Made by a program: the position numbers and the translations under genes. The notes below the pieces were generated by a model. The model ran no database searches and had not been told where the DNA came from. It was given only the letters and a program-made list of their open reading frames with translations. A stretch of DNA of 64,000 nucleotides from Bacteroidota bacterium (GTDB taxonomy: Bacteria > Bacteroidota > Bacteroidia > Chitinophagales > Chitinophagaceae): NCBI GenBank assembly GCA_018267615.1, contig JAFDYD010000018.1, positions 186,001 to 250,000 on the forward strand, written 5' to 3'. This document shows, in pieces, positions 8,101 to 17,111 of this stretch (its first letter is position 1; every line of letters starts with the position of its first letter).

Positions 8101-10035
8101 ATGGATACAACTTTTCTTTATATTAAAGAAGCAATGGATTTCCTGGAAAATAATCCAAATGTTGAAAAGGCGTTAAAAAATCTCGTACACAGCCTAATAG
8201 ATTTAAAGCGAGTTAGTTTTAAGAGCACTGAATTTTCAACCGAGCATTCTCTTTTAAGAGATTCATCTCTAATTATTCCTGGTCAACTAGATCAATTCCA
8301 TTTAAATTTCGACAATCTTGTTGTTTGTAAAGTCCTTGGAGATGTGGCAAGTTCTATAATGAATGAACAAATCCCTAAGGAGCCGATTGAGGCACTTAGT
8401 TTTGCGAACCGCTTCGCTTTAGAAATCCGAAAACCGAAAACCAATTATTATTGGTACAATTCTCTGGAGCTAAAATTTGAGTCCTACATAGTCATTTTTC
8501 TTCATCAAATATTGAACCTCGATTTCATTGCCTTTTATAATAGCCTCACAGATGAAAAAAAAGCTGAAGACCCAAACTTAAAAAGCTTGGATCTATGCAT
8601 GAGCAATGTTATCCCTTATTTAAATAATGATAACAGTAAAATATATTCCTTTCTACAAAAATTGTTGCAAGACGACGGTGCTCGAGATGCAGTCCAACAC
8701 TCTTTAGTTGAATTCGGAAGAAAAAATTCCAAAAAAGCTGCTTCATTTTATGTCTATTGCAAGGATAATGGTGCTATAGCGCAAACAGGATTTTTGGTTC
8801 ATTTATTATTAGGATTATATGAAACAAATCCTGATTTCTATTTTGAAGAGGCTATTAATTTGTTTGATCAAAATCCCAAAGAAGCCATTTGTACGATTGC
8901 GTGGCTTGAATATACCAAAGCGGAACATATTTCTCGTGCGTTTACATTTGTGGAAGACAAAAAATTGTCTGACATAAATCAACTTAGACACCTACCTGCG
9001 TTTTACTGTCGTCTTATTCAAAATAAAAATACACCACAAGAAATCCTCAATGCATGTTTTAAAGCTATACAAAAATTAACCTTACAAGAAGATCAACAAT
9101 TGCGGAGCGACTTGGTTTTCCGGACGGGATTAATCAAGGGATTTGACAAAGAAAAATACGAGCTGCTTCCAAGTTTTCTTTCTTGGGGAGAACCGGGAGT
9201 AATTCGTTCGTACTTTGACCATTTCAATTCTCCAGATTATTTGTTCGAGTTGATACAAAATAGTTACTTGACTCACGGTTTAGCAACAAATATCAAACTT
9301 GTTGAAGATGCTGTTTTTGTTCAGCACTCAAAAAACCCAGGTGCTGTAGAAGCTCACATCTTGGCGATGCTTTCTGACGACAGACCAATCATCCGTTTCG
9401 GTGGACTTCAAGTGCTAATTTGTAAAGGCTGCGGAGTTTATCCTGTTGCTTTTTTAAGCCTTGATGAAAAGCAGCAACTTACCGTTGTTAATTTTTTATT
9501 GACATTACCAATAAATATCGAGGAACTCCTGCCCTTGTGCCTCGTATTGCGCAATAGCCCCTTTGAAAAAGTGCAACAGGATCTCACTCAACAACTGAAC
9601 GATTTAGTCTGGGCATACGACGAACATGTACTGCTTATGATGAAACCCTTACTCGATCTATCTGTAGCAACAGATAAAAAATTGTATGATGAAGTTGAAG
9701 CTTCTTATTTAAAATATGCTGCGGAAAAAGAATTGCGTATGGGCATAAGGGAATTTGATCCTTGGGAAAATGAGTTGCCCTATGTGGAGCTTTTCTTCAG
9801 ATTGGAACATGAAATGGATGCTGAAGCGATGGAAAAAGCATCTTCAAAAAGTGTGTTTACGCAGATTGCAAAAAGTATTTCTGTTATCAGAGGAAGCGCT
9901 TTCAACTCAGAACACAATCACCAGATATCACCCTTGAATACTGTAGGCGTTTCGCGTCTTGTTGATCAGCGATATTCTATCAATCCTGACAAAGTGGAAT
10001 GGGAATTTAAAATGAGCACATCAGTCAACCATTAA
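8101..10035 (+). CDS. Large all-helical protein of unknown function, partner of the downstream nuclease-like gene
   Basis: 644 residues, not recognised. There is no signal peptide or membrane span. The sequence is almost entirely predicted helix with short Leu-rich repeats of helical pairs (for example residues 215-330 and 400-520), which suggests a HEAT/TPR-like scaffold. Motifs seen are SWGEPGVIRSYFDHFNSPDYLFEL and MLSDDRPIIRFGGLQVLICKG. It lies 11 bases upstream of a gene with a PD-(D/E)XK-type N-terminus and shares its direction, so the two likely work together. Placement in an accessory island next to Argonaute and AbiE genes suggests a defence role, but this is inferred from context only. 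Confidence 0.5.
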   Translation: MDTTFLYIKEAMDFLENNPNVEKALKNLVHSLIDLKRVSFKSTEFSTEHSLLRDSSLIIPGQLDQFHLNFDNLVVCKVLGDVASSIMNEQIPKEPIEALSFANRFALEIRKPKTNYYWYNSLELKFESYIVIFLHQILNLDFIAFYNSLTDEKKAEDPNLKSLDLCMSNVIPYLNNDNSKIYSFLQKLLQDDGARDAVQHSLVEFGRKNSKKAASFYVYCKDNGAIAQTGFLVHLLLGLYETNPDFYFEEAINLFDQNPKEAICTIAWLEYTKAEHISRAFTFVEDKKLSDINQLRHLPAFYCRLIQNKNTPQEILNACFKAIQKLTLQEDQQLRSDLVFRTGLIKGFDKEKYELLPSFLSWGEPGVIRSYFDHFNSPDYLFELIQNSYLTHGLATNIKLVEDAVFVQHSKNPGAVEAHILAMLSDDRPIIRFGGLQVLICKGCGVYPVAFLSLDEKQQLTVVNFLLTLPINIEELLPLCLVLRNSPFEKVQQDLTQQLNDLVWAYDEHVLLMMKPLLDLSVATDKKLYDEVEASYLKYAAEKELRMGIREFDPWENELPYVELFFRLEHEMDAEAMEKASSKSVFTQIAKSISVIRGSAFNSEHNHQISPLNTVGVSRLVDQRYSINPDKVEWEFKMSTSVNH

Positions 10036-10046
10036 AACTACAAACG

Positions 10047-11735
10047 GTGAATGAAAGAATTTTAGTACGGGAATACTTAGAATCGCTTAACGAACGCGAT
10101 GAATTGGACTATGTGTTTCCCATACTTCTTGAATCTATGGGCTTCAAGATAATTTCTACACCTAAACAAACTCAAGGGCTCGCCCAGTATGGCAAGGATG
10201 TAGTAGCGATTGGTGAAGATAGGCAGGGCATCCGAAAAAGATTTTATTTCGAACTAAAAGGCGGTCAGGATAAAGACATAATCGATATTAATAAAAAGGA
10301 CGGAATTATCGAATCGCTCCGCGAAGCAAAGTACCGGCCATATACAGACGCCTCCAATCCCGACTTTGAAAAATTGCCAGTAAAAATAGTGTTGGTACAT
10401 AATGGGACAATACATCCGAGTGTCAAGGAAACATTTGATGGTTTTATAAAAAAAGAATTCCCCAAAAAAGATAATATCGGTTTTGCTCGCTGGGATATCT
10501 ATGAGCTTACCAACCTATTTACCGATCATTTATTCAATGAATACCTTTTGATCGATAAAGAAGCGGTAAAGCATTTCAAAAAAGTTCTTGTGCTGATAAA
10601 TACACCAGGCAATAATTACAATGACTTTTTTGCATTGATTGATTTTATATTACAAAAAGCCGGTGATTTGTCCAAGCTGAACAAGAGGCGTCAACAACTA
10701 CTTTTCGAAACATTGAAAATGGTTTCTTTCATTGTCTATCATTATTCAAAAGAAGCAAAGAATCTTGAAGCTATAAAAAAATGCCTACCCTACACTATAT
10801 TAAAGCTCTGGGCAGCAATTGTGCGAGATGGGCTCAGCAAAAATTCAAAAATCCTGGATCATTTCAATAAGAACCTTGCGTTGCTTTTTCAGGGGTTTAA
10901 CGACTATTTCTCAATCACGCTTCCTGTTGCCAGGTTGAAGAATGGGCTTTGGTCATTCAAAGGGGGGCGCTACGAAAAAATCGGGTACCCAGTTCGTGCA
11001 CTTGATTATCTTTCTAATCTAATAGTGCTCTATTCTCTTCAAGATCATTTTTCAGAACCCAATTCGCCTGTTCAGTTGCAAACTTTAATTGAGATCCTGA
11101 ATCAGAATGATGGCACAACAAGGCCATTATTAGATAATCATTCTATACCAATATGCCTGGTTTTGGATTTCTTAATTGGACAGGACAAAAAAGAAGATGC
11201 AAAAAATTATCTCAGAAATGTACTTGCATCAATAGCGAAAGGTTATCACACTCACAAAAGATTACCGGATGGAAGGAATAGCATAGAAAGTGTAATCAGA
11301 TTTGAGGTTACAAGAAAAAAGAGTGTCTTTTTTGAAGACAGGACTTCTCATCTTCTTGCACTCTTATTTTCCTACATAGCTGCGTTGGATATGCAAGAGG
11401 AATATAATGGCTTTAAGGAATTTGTTGAATCGATAAATATAGACCTGGCATTTTTCATGCCTTACAATGATGATGAATTAGCTACTTATCAATCTCAAAA
11501 TAGTAAATCTCATGAACTGCATTTATTAACTCATGAATTATACCAAGAAGGTTATCAAGCGGAGTTAAGATTGGAGAAAGACTTTGAATTTTTCAAATCA
11601 AAGGTTAAAAATATAAAACCATTTTCGTACCCTTATAAAACAAGCCAGTCAGGACTTCCTTTCCTGCTAACTTTGGCTCACGTCTATTATAAAACACCAT
11701 TCTTTCCATGCATATGGAATCGTGAAGCTAATTGA
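10047..11735 (+). CDS. PD-(D/E)XK nuclease-like protein with a long helical C-terminus
   Basis: 562 residues starting at GTG 10047; no in-frame ATG lies nearby and the upstream stop is at 10035. Residues 20-75 have the restriction-endonuclease-like pattern: helix FPILLESMGFKIIST, then YGKDVVAIG with the acidic residue D51, then FYFELKGG with E69-x-K71. This matches the Mrr-like PD-(D/E)XK core. Residues 110-135 continue a beta strand VKIVLVHNGTIHPSVKETF. The remaining 400 residues are helical with no motif recognised. The first 70 residues would cut nucleic acid or have evolved from such a domain. It probably pairs with the 644-residue protein upstream. Confidence 0.6.
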   Translation: MNERILVREYLESLNERDELDYVFPILLESMGFKIISTPKQTQGLAQYGKDVVAIGEDRQGIRKRFYFELKGGQDKDIIDINKKDGIIESLREAKYRPYTDASNPDFEKLPVKIVLVHNGTIHPSVKETFDGFIKKEFPKKDNIGFARWDIYELTNLFTDHLFNEYLLIDKEAVKHFKKVLVLINTPGNNYNDFFALIDFILQKAGDLSKLNKRRQQLLFETLKMVSFIVYHYSKEAKNLEAIKKCLPYTILKLWAAIVRDGLSKNSKILDHFNKNLALLFQGFNDYFSITLPVARLKNGLWSFKGGRYEKIGYPVRALDYLSNLIVLYSLQDHFSEPNSPVQLQTLIEILNQNDGTTRPLLDNHSIPICLVLDFLIGQDKKEDAKNYLRNVLASIAKGYHTHKRLPDGRNSIESVIRFEVTRKKSVFFEDRTSHLLALLFSYIAALDMQEEYNGFKEFVESINIDLAFFMPYNDDELATYQSQNSKSHELHLLTHELYQEGYQAELRLEKDFEFFKSKVKNIKPFSYPYKTSQSGLPFLLTLAHVYYKTPFFPCIWNREAN

Positions 11736-11863
11736 AACTTATTGTTAACGGAATGGCCGAATTTAATTTTCATACCTCAATTCAATGTTTTTTTTGTGGT
11801 GTCCAATATTTTTTGGCTTCGTAACAAACTTAAAAATCACGCCTATCGATTTTATAATAATTA

Positions 11864-13012
11864 TTAGTTTCTTTTATCTTTATTTAACTCAGCATTCTTT
11901 GCATTGAATACCTTAGACATATACATTTCAATTTGTTCGTGCTGCCACGCAGGAAATTTCTCGGGGTCTTCTAAAAATTTAATCCATGCTGCGTTTAATA
12001 TTGCAACGGGCGTCGAATCGCCTACGTCGTATTGTTTAGGATCAGACTGAGTAAGCATATCACCTATTATCGTTTCCACTATTTCGAAATAATCATCAAT
12101 AAAGTACCCAAAATATTCTTCGTCTATTTTATAATTTTTGCGAAGCAATCCCCATTCAATTTCAATTTTTTCAGCAACTTTAAGATACCCTAACTTTTTA
12201 CCTCGTCTTATCAAAAATTTTATCCTGATGGAAGTTATTGGGTGAGAATGGCCTTTCAATTCTTCTTCAGCTATAAAAAATTCGTCTCTACCGCCCATTT
12301 GAAAATAACTGGAAAAGGCATGCAAATAGCTCTCACCGCCAATGACAAGACCTACCGCATCGCAAAATAATTCCTGTGCCCATTTGTACCAGGTCGTTAC
12401 AATGACTGCATTCTTTTCCCATTCCTCATCATTTTTCTCATCATTATGTGCAAATGCAGGCCTAAGCAAATCTTCGATTGCAAGTTGGATTTCATTGACC
12501 AATTTTTCCATCTCTGGCCGGTGTATCGCAAACAGGAGATGGCCAAATTCATGAAAGAACAGAGCAAGAAATAATAAGCCTTTTTGTTCAACAATAGGTA
12601 AGTAATATAAAGTTGGTTTAACTGGATAGATGCTAAATGATCCGTCCGCTATTGCAAAAGGGATTGTGGAAGTTAAAGGATGAGCTTTATGCAACCATTC
12701 GAGAAGTTTAAGTCCGATAATGTCCGAACTTATGCTTCTGTGTATAGGTGGGACAAAACAGGAATTCAAAAAACCTAAATTCTGGCTTAGAAGTTCTGTA
12801 TCACTAAGCACATCGGGGATCAGGGCAGGATTATCTTTTCTTAATAAAAACAAATTGTCATCTATTTGCTTTTGCATGATTTTCAATTCCCGGACCAGCC
12901 ATTCTTTATAAAGAATTAATTCAGCAGGCACTGCTTTGAGGCTGACAGTTGCCAGCAATAAATCAACCTGCTGACGAATTCCAACATTATGTCTAAGTAA
13001 TAAATTCTTCAT
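11864..13012 (-). CDS. HEXXH metallopeptidase (M48-like gluzincin) in the Argonaute operon
   Basis: 382 residues, last gene of the minus-strand Argonaute operon. It has a zinc-binding HEFGH motif (H154, E155, H158) inside a hydrophobic helix (LFLALFFHEFGHLLFA). A second metal-site helix WAQELFCDAVGL provides E214 and D218, the ExxxD pattern of M48/Ste24-type gluzincins. A later HPITSIRIKFL matches the 'HP.....R' segment of M48 enzymes. No clear membrane spans or signal peptide are present, so it is probably a soluble cytoplasmic protease. Its ATG overlaps the stop of the preceding gene as TAATG (13010-13014), so translation is coupled. Its substrate is unknown. The tie to an Argonaute is the notable point. 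Confidence 0.7.
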   Translation of the reverse strand: MKNLLLRHNVGIRQQVDLLLATVSLKAVPAELILYKEWLVRELKIMQKQIDDNLFLLRKDNPALIPDVLSDTELLSQNLGFLNSCFVPPIHRSISSDIIGLKLLEWLHKAHPLTSTIPFAIADGSFSIYPVKPTLYYLPIVEQKGLLFLALFFHEFGHLLFAIHRPEMEKLVNEIQLAIEDLLRPAFAHNDEKNDEEWEKNAVIVTTWYKWAQELFCDAVGLVIGGESYLHAFSSYFQMGGRDEFFIAEEELKGHSHPITSIRIKFLIRRGKKLGYLKVAEKIEIEWGLLRKNYKIDEEYFGYFIDDYFEIVETIIGDMLTQSDPKQYDVGDSTPVAILNAAWIKFLEDPEKFPAWQHEQIEMYMSKVFNAKNAELNKDKRN

Positions 13013-13461
13013 TATAGATCAGGCACAAGGTTCTGAATATCCAATTGATTGTGCTCTTCCAGAAGCGCTCTTAGGTCGGAAAGTGATTGAAGTAACTCTT
13101 TTATATTTTCTGGCTGACCACTCGATAACAACCCAATTATCTTTGTAGGGGGATCTCTAAATATTTTTGAGGAAAACTCTCCTTTGCGTTTTGCGGATTC
13201 AAATCGTTTTACAAGCTGCTGTTGTCTCGGATTAATTCCGGTCAAAGCCTGAAAACTATTTTGTTCGTAAGCATTTAAACTTTTTTCAAATTCCGTAATC
13301 CACTTTTCAATAGTCGTTTTCGCCTCTTCGATTTCCGATTCCGGCTTTATCCCTTGTTCTCCACCACTTGTAAGCTTTAAATGGATACTCAAAGTGTTAA
13401 TCGCTCCAATGATAGAATGGTTTAGTTTCATACTTTGAACGGAAAGCCATGTTGCATCCAT
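13012..13461 (-). CDS. Small helical protein of the Argonaute operon, function unknown
   Basis: 149 residues, not recognised. The protein is mostly helical (NHSIIGAINTLSIHLKL, EIEEAKTTIEKWITEFEKSLNAYE, ENIKELLQSLSDLRALLEEHNQ) with a central GINPRQQQLVKRFESAKRKG segment. It lies 10 bases after the Argonaute stop and its stop overlaps the peptidase start by one base. The tight coupling suggests it bridges or regulates the Argonaute and the peptidase, for example as a substrate, inhibitor or adaptor. That role is inference. Confidence 0.5.
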   Translation of the reverse strand: MDATWLSVQSMKLNHSIIGAINTLSIHLKLTSGGEQGIKPESEIEEAKTTIEKWITEFEKSLNAYEQNSFQALTGINPRQQQLVKRFESAKRKGEFSSKIFRDPPTKIIGLLSSGQPENIKELLQSLSDLRALLEEHNQLDIQNLVPDL

Positions 13462-13471
13462 AAAAGATAAT

Positions 13472-15727
13472 TTATCCTCTAACAGGGATGTGTTGTAATA
13501 ATTTTATTTTTAGTTTATCATCAAGCTCTTTCACAGGGAAGGGTAAACGCTGAGCGACAGTCGGGCTGAAAAAATTAAACAAGCATGAATTGAAAAGATA
13601 TTTAACCACTTCTAAATTATTAATATGAACCAGATTCATTTTTGTTTCAAGCATCAGTGGGTTAGCTGTGCCCATTTTTAATGTGCCCGCTCCAGTAGTT
13701 GCAAGAACAATATTCTTGTTATCCAGAACTACGGCAGATCCTTCCAGCACATTATCAATAAAACCATTAGAGGTATGCGTAAGGCGTATTTCTTTGACTG
13801 ATGTTTTATGAAGGTCAATCAAGTCAACTACAGAATTACCCGTGAGCACACCTTGTCGGATTAACGATTTATGTGCAGCTTCCACTGCAGATTGTTCATT
13901 GCCACAGATTTTTCCGTCCCTCACAACAAGCATCCTATTCATCGGCAAAAATCTTGCTTTCTTTTTGGCATCATTAAATGCATCAATTATCCTGGTCTCA
14001 AGCTGCCGTTCGTTAATTCTTTCTGAAATTTTTGAATCCGCTTTATAGTGGGTGTTTGATACGATGATTGGTATCAATTTACGCCCCTCAATTTTGTTGA
14101 TCAGCAATGACACCCCGAAAAATTTTGATTTGTCCCCTACGTCCATCACAAGCATGGCATCATAATAGCTGCTTAGCTCGGGTAAATAAGGAATGCAACG
14201 CATTTGCACCACTATGTCATAAGCGCATAAATCAATAAATGAATTCCATCTGCTTATTCTATTCTTGTTCAGAAATTCAGCTTGTTCAAATAGAGTTTTT
14301 TCGGTTAACCTTTTTATATCAAAACGCTTTAATTCTGATTCGATATCATAATAGATTGCTGGGTCATTGGTCATTGTAAAAAATACCATGCCATGAGGAA
14401 CATTCTTCAATTGTAAAAAAACCTCAGAGTAAAACTGATAAGTAAGTATTTCGGCTTTAATTTCCTTACCTGTCAATCTGGATATTTTGTTTACGATATC
14501 TGTCGAAACCCTCTTTCTCAGGGATTCAGGAATATTTTGAGGAAACGGAAAGATTATTACTCTTGGAATATTTGCAGGCACATGGTAACAGCCCACTTCA
14601 TCCAGAAGTTGTTTTATATCCTGATAATATTTGTTGTACGAATGCTTATTCCGTGATGAAGGAGAACAAAGCGTTTTATTTTGATTGAACAAAATACTAG
14701 GCAATGGTAATTGATGAGCACTTTTTGAGCCGGGTTGCCAATCAACTGTCCTGATTCTTAGTGATGAATTGCTAACTGGCGATTCACTGATCTTCAACCA
14801 AAACTCCGCCTCTGCTTGTTTTCTTTTGAAGGGTACTATTTTATCCAATCTTTTTAATGATGCAGGCAAAGCATCATTCATTATCCGCACAAATAACATA
14901 TTAGCAGAAACAGGGACACCACTTGATAAATTTCCATCAAAAGAAACTTTTGCGACTTTATCATTTGGGTTGAACTTTAAATCAGGATATTTCTTTGTAT
15001 AATAGTCATACAAATTTTCAAACGTTTGCCCATCGAATGACAATTTACCTGTTGTGGCGCAAGTCATGCCATCACAGTATTCAACGAAATAACATTTAAG
15101 CCTTTTTCTACCAAGCTTATAAAGTAATGTTCCTTTTGACCCTTCTTGCCTGCTGGTAAGATGGTTAAACCGGTCAATCTGGTTTGTGACATGATAATAC
15201 TGGACAGTCTTGTTGGTAAAAAAAGCTGTTTCAACATGCAGCCCAACCCCAATTCCTTCGTTATCTATTGGGATACCGGAAACGCTATACCTGCGATAGG
15301 CGACAATGTCGCCTTCATTGGTCAATGGTTCATGATCATACCAAATCTTAGGGGTATCCATTCGTTGGTATCCATCAGATTTTTCTAACTTTCCGTAAAC
15401 TGCCCTGACAACTAAATCTGTCAAATCTTCCCGTTCATTCTGATCGATGAACTTTAAGGTTTTGTAATTTTCCCGATCTGTCAATGTAACCAACCAGTTC
15501 CCTTCTTTGACCCTGATGCCATTCAAGCTTCTATTAGATATAACCAATATCGATTGAGCATTGCCACTTCTCTCATGCGGGATTGCTCCAAGTCCATATA
15601 TATTTCTAAGATTTGAACAAACCCTTTCAAGCTGTTCATTATTTAATTTGTTCCCGTGCAGCTGTATGACACGAACTTTTTGAGAGATGTTGATGCCTGG
15701 CTGAAAAATTCTGATACTTGCTTCCAT
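13472..15727 (-). CDS. Long prokaryotic Argonaute with plausible catalytic DEDD tetrad
   Basis: 751 residues. The start is ATG 15727, one base after the nuclease stop (TGATATG); a longer frame reaches back to 15817. The C-terminal third is a PIWI domain: VMDVGDKS with D529, a glutamate-rich helix SERINERQLE (E569/E573/E577 as finger candidates), VVRDGKICGNE with D604, and near the end RLPFPVKELDDKL with D736/D737. The spacings agree with the DEDD pattern of active Argonautes. A MID-like region precedes it (RVIIFPFPQNI..., then RWNSFIDLCAYDIVVQMRCIPYLPE), and a PAZ-like segment lies near 265-300 (YYTKKYPDLKFNP). Such proteins use short nucleic-acid guides to cut foreign DNA or RNA. The operon with Cas4-like nuclease and a metallopeptidase is unusual. 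Confidence 0.8.
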   Translation of the reverse strand: MEASIRIFQPGINISQKVRVIQLHGNKLNNEQLERVCSNLRNIYGLGAIPHERSGNAQSILVISNRSLNGIRVKEGNWLVTLTDRENYKTLKFIDQNEREDLTDLVVRAVYGKLEKSDGYQRMDTPKIWYDHEPLTNEGDIVAYRRYSVSGIPIDNEGIGVGLHVETAFFTNKTVQYYHVTNQIDRFNHLTSRQEGSKGTLLYKLGRKRLKCYFVEYCDGMTCATTGKLSFDGQTFENLYDYYTKKYPDLKFNPNDKVAKVSFDGNLSSGVPVSANMLFVRIMNDALPASLKRLDKIVPFKRKQAEAEFWLKISESPVSNSSLRIRTVDWQPGSKSAHQLPLPSILFNQNKTLCSPSSRNKHSYNKYYQDIKQLLDEVGCYHVPANIPRVIIFPFPQNIPESLRKRVSTDIVNKISRLTGKEIKAEILTYQFYSEVFLQLKNVPHGMVFFTMTNDPAIYYDIESELKRFDIKRLTEKTLFEQAEFLNKNRISRWNSFIDLCAYDIVVQMRCIPYLPELSSYYDAMLVMDVGDKSKFFGVSLLINKIEGRKLIPIIVSNTHYKADSKISERINERQLETRIIDAFNDAKKKARFLPMNRMLVVRDGKICGNEQSAVEAAHKSLIRQGVLTGNSVVDLIDLHKTSVKEIRLTHTSNGFIDNVLEGSAVVLDNKNIVLATTGAGTLKMGTANPLMLETKMNLVHINNLEVVKYLFNSCLFNFFSPTVAQRLPFPVKELDDKLKIKLLQHIPVRG

Positions 15728-15728
15728 A

Positions 15729-16712
15729 TCATTTACATATTTTTTGAAACGCACATAAAGAACAAATTTTAGGCTGGCGACAGGGTGTGAATGCCAATTC
15801 ATCTCCGGCCTCACCAAACTGTGCCATTTCGAGCATTGCCTCCGCGCTCTGCCTGATGGCCAGTTTATTTCTAAAAATCTCTCGCTCGCTCAATGAAAAT
15901 TCCTTTAGCGAATTTTCACCTAAATAAGCTTTATAAATTTTTATTTTTTCTTTGTTTGCCCCGGCCTGGTCAATTGCCCACCATGTATAAGTCAAAAGCT
16001 GCATGCTATCCTGGCCATCATCTACTTTCCCTGTCTTCCAATCGCAAATAATAAAACCATCCTGATATAGATACGCAAGATCAGCCTCTCCTGTGATCAC
16101 GACCTCGTCGTTAAGTTGAATCCTAAATTTTTTTTCAACAAATGATCCCGCCAATTTTCCTGCTGTACGAAATTGTTCAAATTGTGCAGACTCCATAAAA
16201 TTCTTCAATGCTTCAAATACTTTCACTTCAACTTCTTGATAAATGTCTTTTATCACATTGGTTTCAACGTAAACCTCCTGCAGAACAAATGGTGGGTAAT
16301 CAAACTTTATTTCTTTTCCCAGTAGCAACGCATTGGAGTAATCAATTGATTGTTGAATCTTTTCTTTTGCTCTTTGTTTCATCCAATCCAATGAAAGTTC
16401 TGTTCCACTCTTTGCTTTAGTTAAATATAACCTGATCAGGTTATGTATAATTTTACCACTTACCAAATGTTGATTAGATAATCCTTTGAGGAATTTCACT
16501 GAATCAAAATTGACCCGACTGCCAGCGCCTTCAAGTTTGGCTGCATAATATTGATAATAATATTTCCTAAGACAGGTCTCGAAAACATTTCGCCGCGAAA
16601 ACGACCATTTAATTGTGATTAAATTATTGTTCTTTTTGCGGGACGAAGTCTTTCCACCGGGTTTAGTTTCTATGATCTCGCCAAACAGGTCTATCTGATT
16701 GTTCTCATTCAT
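15729..16712 (-). CDS. Cas4/AddB-like PD-(D/E)XK nuclease with Fe-S cluster cysteines
   Basis: 327 residues. The N-terminus has FETCLRKYYYQYYA (C47), the first cysteine and Y-rich helix found in Cas4 and AddB nucleases. The active site is GEADLAYLYQDGFIICDWKTGK, with D211 and D224-W-K226, followed by the motif SMQLLTYTWW. The C-terminus ends CRQPKICSLCAFQKIC (C311, C317, C320, C326); with C47 this gives the four ligands for a [4Fe-4S] cluster. The start overlaps the regulator stop (ATGA) and the stop is one base from the Argonaute start, so the three genes are coupled. In CRISPR systems Cas4 trims DNA ends for new spacers. Here it may make or process guides or target ends for the Argonaute, which is inference. 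Confidence 0.82.
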   Translation of the reverse strand: MNENNQIDLFGEIIETKPGGKTSSRKKNNNLITIKWSFSRRNVFETCLRKYYYQYYAAKLEGAGSRVNFDSVKFLKGLSNQHLVSGKIIHNLIRLYLTKAKSGTELSLDWMKQRAKEKIQQSIDYSNALLLGKEIKFDYPPFVLQEVYVETNVIKDIYQEVEVKVFEALKNFMESAQFEQFRTAGKLAGSFVEKKFRIQLNDEVVITGEADLAYLYQDGFIICDWKTGKVDDGQDSMQLLTYTWWAIDQAGANKEKIKIYKAYLGENSLKEFSLSEREIFRNKLAIRQSAEAMLEMAQFGEAGDELAFTPCRQPKICSLCAFQKICK

Positions 16713-17050
16713 CGTAAACGCTTAAGGTTTTCTGTTAACTGCCCCCATTCCTCTTTGGAGAGGTTCATGTTGGTAGCTTCTGAAATAAATTTGATCGCTT
16801 CCGAGTTGCTGCTCAAAGTGTCCCTAACTTCTGTAGGGATTTTCTTCGCATATGCCAGAAGTTCTGATGACATTATCCCTAAAATCTCAGCGATTTTTTC
16901 AATTGTTTCAGCAGATGGGGGCGGCAGGCGATCATTTTCGACTTTACTGATATATGTATAATCTACGCCGACCTTATCAGCTAAATCTCTTTGGCTAATA
17001 GAAGCTGCCCGGCGCTCATCCCTTAGTTTTTGTCCAAAAGTTATTTTCAT
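16709..17050 (-). CDS. XRE-family helix-turn-helix regulator of the Argonaute operon
   Basis: 113 residues from ATG 17050 (an in-frame upstream Met at 17068 is less likely). Residues 3-60 are a Cro/CI-type domain: FGQKLRDERRAASISQRDLADKVGVDYTYISKVENDRLPPPSAETIEKIAEILG. It is the first gene of the operon and overlaps the nuclease start by four bases. The region just upstream carries two inverted repeats (17077-17111), so it likely represses its own operon. The C-terminal 45 residues are helical and unassigned. Confidence 0.8.
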   Translation of the reverse strand: MKITFGQKLRDERRAASISQRDLADKVGVDYTYISKVENDRLPPPSAETIEKIAEILGIMSSELLAYAKKIPTEVRDTLSSNSEAIKFISEATNMNLSKEEWGQLTENLKRLR

Positions 17051-17076
17051 AATATAAAGATAAGGCAAAAGTTGCA

Positions 17077-17111
17077 GTTGACACTCAACTCATGTTGATT
17101 TTTTTTCAACA
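17077..17111. promoter_or_regulatory. Paired inverted repeats, probable operator of the Argonaute operon
   Basis: GTTGA-CAC-TCAAC (17077-17089) and TGTTGA-N7-TCAACA (17093-17111) are two adjacent palindromes sharing the half-site TTGA/TCAA. They lie 27 bases upstream of the regulator start. This is the expected arrangement for an autoregulating XRE repressor bound as two dimers. Confidence 0.6.

Noticed and set aside
15728..15817. 30-codon N-terminal extension of the Argonaute frame
   Set aside because: It overlaps the end of the nuclease gene in another frame, while ATG 15727 follows the nuclease stop by one base.
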